DNA of 30,234 nucleotides, taken from positions 1 to 30,234 of the forward strand of contig JBNGIO010001338.1 in assembly GCA_049999805.1 (NCBI GenBank). The letters are read 5' to 3'. Position 1 is the first letter of the stretch. The number at the start of each line of letters is the position of its first letter. The DNA is from Folioceros fuciformis. Lineage: Eukaryota; Anthocerotophyta; Anthocerotopsida; Anthocerotales. Of the stretch, positions 6,992 through 15,600 are shown piece after piece. The notes below the pieces were generated by a model. That model made no database searches. It was not told the DNA's origin and saw only the letters and a program-made list of their open reading frames with translations. A program made the position numbers and the translations under genes.

Positions 6992-9900
6992 TCAAGGCCG
7001 ACCCTTACAACTACAACAACCACCGGCGAATCGATGCACACGGTACCCGTCCCCTTCAACGATGTCTCTCTGTTCAAGCCTTGACATGATCTCTGTGGAG
7101 TTGTGGCAGTCACTGCACATGCGTAGGTTCTTCGTTACAACCAGAGGAGTCCCACTCGGGGTGTTCAAGAGACCAAATGCCAGAGCTAGCTTCTCAGCAT
7201 GCCCACAAAGAGCATCTTCCTTTTCCTTTTCAGACATAGGCTTCAACACCAACTTTGTGTGAGGTACATGGCCTCCTTCCTGCTTCATACGCGCATTCGT
7301 GCTCTCTACCTTCAGCGCAATATCTTCTCTCTTTTCCCCCACCACGAACCTGTGAACCTGCGTATTCACCTCGACGGTCGCCACTGCAGGTTTCTTGTTA
7401 GCTCCTGCTAGCCTTCTCTGTCTTTCAACCCTTTCTACATCGCTCCACCTACCTGCACCTGCGTAAGCCTTAGCCATGAGCACATAAGCAGAAGAATTTT
7501 GAGGGTCCAGCGTAACAATGCTGTCAAAGCACCACATCGCCCTCTTTACATCCCCGTGACTTTTGCAGGAATTCAAAAAAGATGTCAAGCCCACAACATT
7601 ACTTTGCCCTTCACAGGATAATAGCATCTCCTCTGCCTCGTCTAAATGGCCCGCCCGCCCAAGAAGATCAATCATGCAAATGTAGTGCTCAATAGTAGGT
7701 TTGATGCCATGCCGTTCAGCCATGGAATCGAAGTGCTTGCGACCCTCGTGTACCAGTCCCTCATGACTGCATGCTACTAAAAGGCAAGTAAAAGTAGCAT
7801 CACTAGGCTGAATTCCGGCAGCTAACATCTCCTCAAAACAAGCGAGTGCCTTGTGCCCTTCATCACAAGTGCCATACCCAGATATCAGAGCGGTCCATGT
7901 CACAACATTCTTGGTATTCATGCTGTCAAAAACGTGCCGTGCGTCTTCCAACTCACCACACTTCGCGTACATGTCTACCAGGGAGGTGCCCACCACTACG
8001 TTATCCAGCAGTCCTCTTCCCACAATCTCAGCGTGCAGCAGCCTCCCCTTTTGTAAGGCGCCAGAGCTTGCACAGGCCTTCAGCAGGCAAGCAAAAGTAA
8101 AATCGTCAGCCAACACAAGGTCCGCCTCCTCCATTTGTGCATACACAACAAGAGCCTCTTGGCCGAGTCCTTGCTGTACATACCCAGCAATCAGGGCGGT
8201 CCAGGTCACCAGATTCTTTGTGGCCAAGCTGTCAAAAACTTGGCGTGCATCTTCCAGTTCACCACATTTTGCATACATGTCCACCAGGCAGGCGCCCACC
8301 ACCAGATCATCCAGCAGTCCTCTTTCAACAATCTGCGAGTGCAGCTGCTTGCCCTGGTGCAAGGCACCAATGCTCGCGCAGGCCTTCAGAAGGCAAGCAA
8401 AAGTAGTAACTTCAGTCAAAATGAGGCCCGCCTCTTCCATTTGTCCATAAAGAACAAGCGCCTCTTGACCGAGTCCTTGCTGTGTATATCCAGCGATCAA
8501 GGCATTCCATGTCACCACGTTCTTCGTCTTCATGTTGTCAAACACCAGGCGTGCATCTTCCAGTTCACCACATTTAGCGTACATGTCCACCAGACACGTG
8601 CCCAGCACCACATTATCCAGCAGTCCCCTTTCAACAATCTGTGAGTGCAGCTGCCTGCCCTTCTGTAAAGCACTAATGCTTGCACTGGCCTTCAGAAGGC
8701 AAGTAAAAGTAACATGGTCAGCCGAAATCCGGCCCTCCTGTTTCATTCGTTCAAACATGTCTAGAGCCATTTGTCCGAGCCCGTGTTGTGCATACCCAGC
8801 GATCAAGGCATTCCATGTCGCCACATCCTTTCTGGCCAAGCTTTCAAAAACCTGGCGTGCATCTTCCAGTTCACCACATTTTGCATACATGTCTACCAGG
8901 CAGGTGCCCACCACAATGTCACTCAGCAGTCCTCTTTCAACAATCTGTGAGTGCAGCTGTTTGCCCTTCTGCAAGGCACCAGTACTGGCACAAACGTTCA
9001 GAAGGCAAGCAAAAGTAACATGGTTAGCCAAAATCAGCCCCTCCAGCTCCATTTGCCCATACACAACTAGTGCCTCATGTCCAAACCCTTGCTCAGCATA
9101 CCCAGACATCAAGGCATTCCATGTCACCACATCCTTTGAGACCATGCTGTCAAAAACCTTGCGTGCATCCTTCAGTTTACCACGTTTTGAATACCCAGCA
9201 ATTAGGGTATTCCATGTGACCACGTCCTTCGTGTCCATGTTGTCAACCACGTGCCGCGCATCCTTCAGATCGCCACATTTTGCATACATGTCCACCAGAC
9301 AGTTGGAAACAAACATGTTCGCGGAAAAGCCACTGTGCAACACATCACAGTGCACTTTTCTGCCAGATTCCAAGTCGGCGGCAAATGCACAAGCTTGTAG
9401 GGCAGCTACAAAGACGTGACCATTTGGCTTCACTCCTGATTTACGCATCTCATGGTACAGTTGTATAGCCTCATCAGGTTTCCCATGTTTAGCATATGCA
9501 AAGATGATGGAACCCCACGTGACAACATCTGGTTTGCCTACCTCGGTGAACACATCCATGGCCTCCTCTAGTCTACCTCCACATGCATACATGCGCAAAA
9601 TATGGTTCCCCAAGTACGCATTCGATGCGTACCCAAGTTCGACAGTAAGATCATGAACTCGTCTCCCCATAACCAAATCCTTCCTAGCTGTACACAGATT
9701 CAGCACGGTGCCAAATAGAGACTGGGCGACCGCAGAGTCTGTCTGCACCAGAGATTCCAGGGCTCCAACGGCATCAGAAAGCTTCCCCTGCTGGCATAAC
9801 GTTATCACTGTTGCAGCCGTAACGACGCCCATTTCCGAACCTGCACGGCTGCCAGATTCAGACTTATCCAGGGAGCTGAACTGAGAAGGGCTGGCACCAA

Positions 9901-10300
9901 TACCCACCTGCGTATCTAGTGAAACGAGCTGCTCATCAACCCACTCTGGCTTTAGCCTGCTGTTCAACCACAGCACCTCGCCGGACCCCTTACGCCGGAA
10001 GTCAGGCGAACGGGAGCTCTTCTTATCTCGTCTGTTGTCCCACCACATGGTAGGGTCCAGGAAAAATTGTTGCCACAATTGTTCTTGCTCTTGCCAGCGA
10101 GCATTGCTGGAAAGATCGTCCACACCCACACCTTTTCTCGGAAGAGGAAGTGCAGGGCTCCTCACACTGCTGCACCTGGAGGCTTCCTTTGCCAGGGATT
10201 GACTCCCTGCGATTAGGTGGGTAGGAGCTCCTCGAAAAATCACTGTACACGCACCAATTTGTTGGACACACAAGCTTTCCGGTTGCCATGCTGTGGCCAT
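6992..10300 (-). CDS. PDF-PPR-DYW:KP protein, candidate organellar U-to-C RNA editing factor
   Basis: An intronless 1102-residue protein. The start is the ATG at 10298-10300 (G at -3 and +4); the frame extends upstream only by a GTG. Residues 1-60 are rich in Ser, Ala and Arg like an organelle transit peptide. Residues about 72-124 match the PDF motif of OSB single-strand-binding proteins (W76, F79-F80, W86-W87-D-N-R, S98-P-D-F, E-V-L-W-L). PLS-type PPR motifs run from about 159 to 901, then E1 and E2. The C-terminal deaminase keeps H1034-A-E1036 and C1062-S-D-C1065-H. Its PG box reads K970-P-A-V-A and the protein ends C-S-C-K-G-R-P. KPAxA plus terminal GRP define the DYW:KP class, shown with synthetic proteins to convert U to C, whereas normal DYW domains convert C to U. 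The protein should bind one organelle transcript and edit a specific U; the target is unknown. Family call is firm; activity is inferred. Confidence 0.93.
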   Translation of the reverse strand: MATAWQPESLCVQQIGACTVIFRGAPTHLIAGSQSLAKEASRCSSVRSPALPLPRKGVGVDDLSSNARWQEQEQLWQQFFLDPTMWWDNRRDKKSSRSPDFRRKGSGEVLWLNSRLKPEWVDEQLVSLDTQVGIGASPSQFSSLDKSESGSRAGSEMGVVTAATVITLCQQGKLSDAVGALESLVQTDSAVAQSLFGTVLNLCTARKDLVMGRRVHDLTVELGYASNAYLGNHILRMYACGGRLEEAMDVFTEVGKPDVVTWGSIIFAYAKHGKPDEAIQLYHEMRKSGVKPNGHVFVAALQACAFAADLESGRKVHCDVLHSGFSANMFVSNCLVDMYAKCGDLKDARHVVDNMDTKDVVTWNTLIAGYSKRGKLKDARKVFDSMVSKDVVTWNALMSGYAEQGFGHEALVVYGQMELEGLILANHVTFACLLNVCASTGALQKGKQLHSQIVERGLLSDIVVGTCLVDMYAKCGELEDARQVFESLARKDVATWNALIAGYAQHGLGQMALDMFERMKQEGRISADHVTFTCLLKASASISALQKGRQLHSQIVERGLLDNVVLGTCLVDMYAKCGELEDARLVFDNMKTKNVVTWNALIAGYTQQGLGQEALVLYGQMEEAGLILTEVTTFACLLKACASIGALHQGKQLHSQIVERGLLDDLVVGACLVDMYAKCGELEDARQVFDSLATKNLVTWTALIAGYVQQGLGQEALVVYAQMEEADLVLADDFTFACLLKACASSGALQKGRLLHAEIVGRGLLDNVVVGTSLVDMYAKCGELEDARHVFDSMNTKNVVTWTALISGYGTCDEGHKALACFEEMLAAGIQPSDATFTCLLVACSHEGLVHEGRKHFDSMAERHGIKPTIEHYICMIDLLGRAGHLDEAEEMLLSCEGQSNVVGLTSFLNSCKSHGDVKRAMWCFDSIVTLDPQNSSAYVLMAKAYAGAGRWSDVERVERQRRLAGANKKPAVATVEVNTQVHRFVVGEKREDIALKVESTNARMKQEGGHVPHTKLVLKPMSEKEKEDALCGHAEKLALAFGLLNTPSGTPLVVTKNLRMCSDCHNSTEIMSRLEQRDIVEGDGYRVHRFAGGCCSCKGRP
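7907..9130 (-). repeat. Four tandem 306-bp PPR triplet units (P-L-S)
   Basis: Residues 391-492, 493-594, 595-696 and 697-798 of the PPR protein are successive 102-residue P-L-S triplets (36+35+31) in exact register. Blocks such as C-L-V-D-M-Y-A-K-C-G-E-L-E-D-A-R are unchanged in most units. Each P motif has one extra residue near its end compared with the usual 35. The similarity suggests recent amplification by unequal exchange. Confidence 0.9.
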
Positions 10301-10833
10301 CACTCAGAGACAGCTGGTGGGAAGAAGATCTAACGACAGGCTATGGTAGAACGCCCCAGCACTGTGCTGGACTGGCTCCAATGGGCAGCCTTCCAAACAA
10401 CGCAGCCCGCCAACACACGTCGTTCGTGGCAAAACAAACATCCACTCTCATGTAGTACATGCCATTTTTTTAATTATTTGCTGGAAACAGTGTACCAAGC
10501 ATTTGTCCTATTTGTAGGAGAACTTTTGATCGCAAACGAACGTTTCCCACAGTGGAAGAGTAGTTTGGTGTGCCAGGCCCCTTGCCATGCCCAGGCATGG
10601 GAGTTCTGACATGAACAATAACAGTTCGGTGTGTTCGACCACCTTACTTTGGATGCTACGCTGTACGCTCATCACCCCGCTTCATTCCTGGCCGCTTCCA
10701 GGACTCATTGCCGGGGCCCGCTCCAGCTCTCCCTCCTCGGCCCCGTCTGGAGTCAATTCTATACCGTAAGCCGCGACAAAATTGGCATCCTAATTGTACT
10801 CAAATAAAATTCAGCTACGTCAACAACCATAGC
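10301..10833. other. Intergenic: PPR upstream region and eIF2-alpha 3' flank
   Basis: No coding sequence is supported. There is an AT-rich run with a T7 tract at about 10465-10483, and a perfect CCATGCC/GGCATGG palindrome with 2-bp spacer at 10585-10600. The latter could form a small hairpin or bind a dimeric factor; neither can be shown from sequence. Confidence 0.4.
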
Positions 10834-11853
10834 CTAGTCTACAATCCCATTGACCGCTTCTACATCTACGTCACCCATTCCTGCATCCTCCTCCTCTTCG
10901 CTGTCAAGGTCGCCATCAACCTCACGATTGGCGTCTCCAAGCTTCTGCAACGTCTCTGCCAGTAGTCTGTCATCTCTCTCACTAACAGCCCTTGGAGCCT
11001 CCTTCACGGTAAGTTTTCCGAGGTGCTTCTCAATTTCCTTGGTGCAACATTTCACAGCTGTATTGAGCACCTCTAAGCCAAGATCCTTATCAAGAGTCTG
11101 AGTTGTAAGGACATACAAGGGTGGAGCAACGAGCTTGATCTTGACGGGACACTCCGGTGTTCCAGCTCTCTCGGCAGCTCTCATGGCCTCCTTGATATGC
11201 AGCACACCGTCATACTGGAAGCACTTGAGCTCAATATCCGCCCGGATCTTCAAGGGCTGAGGAGTCATCCTCCGCCTAATATTCTTAATCAAAGCTTCCT
11301 TCACCTCCTCTGTCATGGCAGGCTCGGTTCTAGTCACCGTCTGTCCGTCTGCACCGACTTCTGTGACTTCCCTCGTCAGGCCATTCAGCACAGAGTCAGG
11401 ATCAGCCACAATCTGCCTAAAAGCCTCAAAGGCATGTCCATAGCGCCTGTAGAGCGGCCAGGCCACATGGATGTACAGATCCTCCAAATCAACCTCCATT
11501 GTTTCTGCAACGTGTCTCATGATAGAATGCACCAACTTGCTCTTGTTAAAGCGGTCGTCACAGACAGTGATGTCCTCTTCCGACACCCTTCGCTTGCTGA
11601 GATCAATATAGCCTTTGTCCTTGTCCACCCTAAGTACCATCACCGGCTCCTGGCGGCCAACCTTGATGAGGCTGCTGATACTTCTGATCCGGCGCCGTGA
11701 CAACTCCGACAGTAAAATCATCCCTTCTATGTTGTTGTACTCCAGAAGAGCAACATAAGCCCCCATCTCCGCAATATTCTTCACCTGCACCATCACCACA
11801 TCGTCCACCTCAGGAAACCGCGCCTCGTACATGCGGCAATCCGTGATCGTCAT
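10834..11853 (-). CDS. eIF2alpha: Translation initiation factor eIF2, alpha subunit
   Basis: An uninterrupted 339-residue frame. The ATG at 11851-11853 (A at -3) gives the family N-terminus with C-R-M-Y-E-A-R-F-P-E-V-D; the frame could extend 36 residues upstream to an ATG at 11961, but that extension is not family-like. Residues about 17-88 form the S1 RNA-binding domain with V-K-N-I-A-E-M-G-A-Y-V and L-L-S-E-L-S-R-R-R-I-R-S-I. Ser52 (Ser51 in mature numbering) is the conserved site for GCN2-type kinases, so stress control of initiation should be intact. A helical domain, the C-terminal alpha-beta domain and an acidic tail (S-E-E-E-E-D) follow. As part of the eIF2 heterotrimer it carries initiator Met-tRNA with GTP to the 40S ribosome in the cytosol. 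Odd point: no intron, unlike the multi-exon genes around it. Length agrees with plant orthologues (about 340). Confidence 0.97.
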   Translation of the reverse strand: MTITDCRMYEARFPEVDDVVMVQVKNIAEMGAYVALLEYNNIEGMILLSELSRRRIRSISSLIKVGRQEPVMVLRVDKDKGYIDLSKRRVSEEDITVCDDRFNKSKLVHSIMRHVAETMEVDLEDLYIHVAWPLYRRYGHAFEAFRQIVADPDSVLNGLTREVTEVGADGQTVTRTEPAMTEEVKEALIKNIRRRMTPQPLKIRADIELKCFQYDGVLHIKEAMRAAERAGTPECPVKIKLVAPPLYVLTTQTLDKDLGLEVLNTAVKCCTKEIEKHLGKLTVKEAPRAVSERDDRLLAETLQKLGDANREVDGDLDSEEEEDAGMGDVDVEAVNGIVD

Positions 11854-12624
11854 GGTTGCTACTCCGTCCGACCGGAGCGAAGCGAGACTGCTACATACAG
11901 ACAAACCTAGCAGAGTGAAAAAATTCTCCCCGTTGTACACTCGGAAGTTTTTCAGCCTCACGTAAACTTCGTATTAACGTAGGCGTTGGTTTGAAGTTCC
12001 GGGCTCGGCCGTCTGGCCGGGGAGATACACACGTCCTACAAGAGTCGCAACTGCCGAAGTTCCCGCCATTTCTCTCGCACGCTAATCGCCTGCAAGCCTG
12101 GCGCCCATGGTTTGGAGCGTCCAGGCGTTGTGGGTGTGAATGGACATTGCTTGGCGACGTGCATGATATGCAAGGATGCTGGATGATGAGCGAGAGGCGA
12201 AGGCGAGTAAGACATGCAGGGACCAAGTGAAACTTTTCAGTGCATGAGCACGACAGGTTTGCTGTCATCGAGGGAAGCTCAGATCAGATTGCGTCGAAGC
12301 GGGAAGCAAAGCTCGGCTTATTCTCTCCGGAGCCATGCCTGCGGGAGCTTGATGAGGACGAAGCGCGGTACAAAAGATGCGATTCAGCTCCCCAGCTGGT
12401 CCAGTACCTAGCATGAACCGGTCCGGTCCGATGTGAGATAGCTGGAGGGGCGTTCAGGGCGGGGGTGGCGAGGATCTCTGGAGGGCTGGCTGGGACATGA
12501 GATTGAAACGAAAGAAGAGCTAAAGCCTCTTCTTTTCGTACTCTGCCTCCCCTGTTTGCGTGTTGGATATACTTCCCGTGCATTGCACGTTTCTGGGACA
12601 GGCTGGATCTGTCTCTGGAGGAGA
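11854..12624. promoter_or_regulatory. Shared upstream region of divergent eIF2-alpha and BRCT/PHD genes
   Basis: The two start codons are 771 bp apart and face away from each other, so promoters and 5' UTRs of both genes must lie here, possibly as a bidirectional promoter. No convincing TATA box was found on either strand. Open frames on the minus strand in this stretch have no family resemblance and were treated as chance. Confidence 0.45.
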
Positions 12625-15600
12625 ATGACTTCGAGACAGGCAGGGCAGGATGGTGCTGATGGGAAGCTCTTTGCTGGAGTGCGGTTTGTGCTTGCGGGCT
12701 TTGATGAGCCCTCCGAGCTAGAGGTATGAGGGGTGTTGTCACGGCGCCGTGGGCCTGGACGCTGTAGAATTGGACGAAGTAAAGTATGTTCCTGACGATG
12801 TTGGCACGTGCGCAGTTTCTCACCGAGCTCGAACGAAATGGGGGCCAGAATATGGGGCGGTATTCTGCCGGTTGCACGCATGTTATCGTTTGTGACCTCA
12901 CTCTCGTAAGCGTCTTGAAGAGCTTGTGTGTTTCTTGTGTGTCCTGGATGCTACCTTGTTATGGGCTTTGTGTCTTTGAGCGTCCCGACTTTCCTGTTCG
13001 TTGAAGGGCGGAAGCGTTGTATGCACAGGATGAGCCAATCTGTGCAGCAGCGCTGAAGGACGGAAAAGAGCTCGTCACAGAGTACTGGGTCGCAGACTGC
13101 CTACAATTCGGCACACTGATGGACACTGACACTGTAATCCACTTCTCAGAAAGGACTTTGTGTGGTCTCTTTTGTTTCTTAGAATTGTTACAGGGTGTGT
13201 TTTCCGAGACAGGTGAGTTGAACTCAAAGGTTTGGAGCTTACCCTCGGCAACGTGGCATGTAGGTTTTATACAGACCTCTGAAGGATTTAAATGGTATCC
13301 CGGGAAGTGAAAAGCTGGTTCTGTGCCTCACTGGTTATCAGGGCCAGATGCGAACTGACATCATGGTAACAGGTCCTTGGCACCTCCGCGGTTCGTTTTC
13401 TCACAGCCAAGAGGGGAGCAGAAGCTCAGGACAAGTGAGACGCTCGAGGCCCTAACAATATGTCACTTCTGTTGACAGAGAATGGTTGACATGATGGGGG
13501 CTAGATTCACGAAGCCACTTCTGGCGGCTGAAGTTACTCATTTGATATGCTACAAGTTTGAGGGTGAGTATATGACGAACACGCTGCTTAGTCTTGGCGA
13601 TGCTTTCATAGCTGTCAGAAGTCGTCTTGATGGCTCTCGTTTTGGGATATGGTGTTCCCCTGTGTATGAGCAGCTTCTTTTCTTTTGGCTGCTCAGGTGA
13701 GAAATTTCAGCTTGCAAACCGGCTGAACATAGAGTTAGTGAATCACCGGTGGCTTGAGGATTGGTACATTTTCTGCATTTTCCCTTGAATGTTTTTGAAC
13801 CAGTTACTAAATAGTTCTCCTTGAAATTGTGGCTAATAAGGATTTCCTGATCTGTTGATCACTGCCGTCGTATCTGGAATCTTTTTTATGCTAACTTGTG
13901 GGTGACCATCTTGTGACTGTTCCACACACTTCAGCTTGCTGGCATGGAAGGTGCTTCCTGAGACTGGCTACCGGAAAAGGTGCGAATTCATTGTTCATGT
14001 GGTCTACAGCAGAACAATGTTGCTTTCTGTGTTGGCGGGTATAACAAGAGAAGCAAATGCTTTGTCACAGTGGTTTCGAGTTGGAGTTTGGAAGTGTAGT
14101 TGCAAATGATTCTGAGGAAAATGGCACGCCAGAGAGCACTTGTAGGACAGATTCAAAGACTCCTCGTTGTGGGCCTGGTTCCAATGATGCCACCTCTACC
14201 ACTCCCAAAAATTCAGACAAACAAGGCACCAGGGATAAGACACCTCGAAGTTGCCCTTCAACTAAATCCAGGAGAATGGTAAGTCCTGGGTCCAGAATTC
14301 AGATGCTGCAGTCGAGTAGGAAAGGAAAGCAGTTGAACTTTCAATCCTCTCATTCGCCAATGAGAGGGCTATCTGTTGCTGAGCATCAAACTAAATCTAC
14401 AGTACACAGCATTCCCATGCTGCCTAGCTCCAGTAAGGGGCAGGCTCTGGTCTCTGGGATAGAGACTGGAGAGAATTGCAGTTTGCGTCATGATGGGACC
14501 AGGGCGCCCCAGAGGCACGGACTTCAGGTCTGTGAACAAGCTTCTGGAGCCACAGATGGGGGTGAGGAACTGAGGGGTGGGGAAGCTGGCCTTGCCATGA
14601 ATGGAAGAAGCAAGACTGACGGAGCCGAGGAAGTGCTCCTGCAGGTGAATGAGAGAAGGGTTACCACTTTTAATGCACAATCTCGGCCAGCCGCATCTAC
14701 AGCAATCAAAATGGATGAAGCAGATTGCGAGAATGGAGCAGCAGATCAGCAACCAGATTGCGGGATATCAAGCAATCGTGATGCAATGGGGAAAGAAATT
14801 GTAATTCACCACATTCAGGACCTGAAGGAAGGAAATGGGGACAGGTGCTCCAGAGAGGCTGGGAACGATATCTTTCAAGCAGCTGCCAAGAGCCCAGAGA
14901 CTCACAACTATGAAATGGGTTGTGATTCTGACCAGCAGGGGAGTAGAACGGTGCAGACTGCAACATCCACCAAGCACAATCCAATCGCAACAGTTGCTGC
15001 AAGTGACCTGCTTGAGGTCAATGCAGGAGCGGACCCCACAAGTGCGGACAAAAGTGATGTGCTCAAGGCTGAACTAAGAACTTGCAGAGCACAAGCGTTA
15101 GAAAAAACAAGCAAGGAGTCTGGACATTTCGATGAGCAGTGTGCAAAGTCTTCAGCTGATGGCCTCATACACTCAGAGAGCAATACACAAATGATTGAGG
15201 AGACGGCATTAGCTGTTCTCAAGAGTTTTGGCAAGTCCGGTCTCTGCAAGACGGGTGATTCACCAGACGACATGGAAATTTTGCAGGAGTCAAGACAGCT
15301 CAATCAGATAATCGCTTCTACCAGTATGCTCAGTGCTGGAAAGAGGAAGCTAAGTGACGCATCTCTGCCAGTATCAAATGCGGAAGATCTCAGTCAGGAT
15401 CTACTTGTGGCTCAGGAAACAAAAAACGCTGTCAGACGAGATCTGACATCAGAACTGCAGGCTGATTTGGAAGGTGATGAAAATACTCCATCCCCCTGGA
15501 GAATCAAAAAAGCAAAACTGGACCCTGTTTTTGTCAGCCCTGTTGCTGGGGTTCTAGAGGCAGACAGTACCCTAGATTCAGGTACACGGCAGAAATCTTC

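Noticed and set aside
7851-9419. Several plus-strand open frames of 199-295 codons
   Set aside because: Antisense shadows of the PPR repeats; they repeat with the same 306-bp period as the PPR array and have no independent family match.
11854-11961. 36-residue N-terminal extension of eIF2-alpha from the upstream ATG
   Set aside because: The family N-terminus begins at the ATG at 11853, which has A at -3; the extension has no family resemblance.
14270-14300. GTAAGT within the large exon of the BRCT/PHD gene as a splice donor
   Set aside because: The frame stays open through it, and no acceptor downstream is needed to keep frame or domain order; retained as exon, though an alternative intron cannot be excluded.
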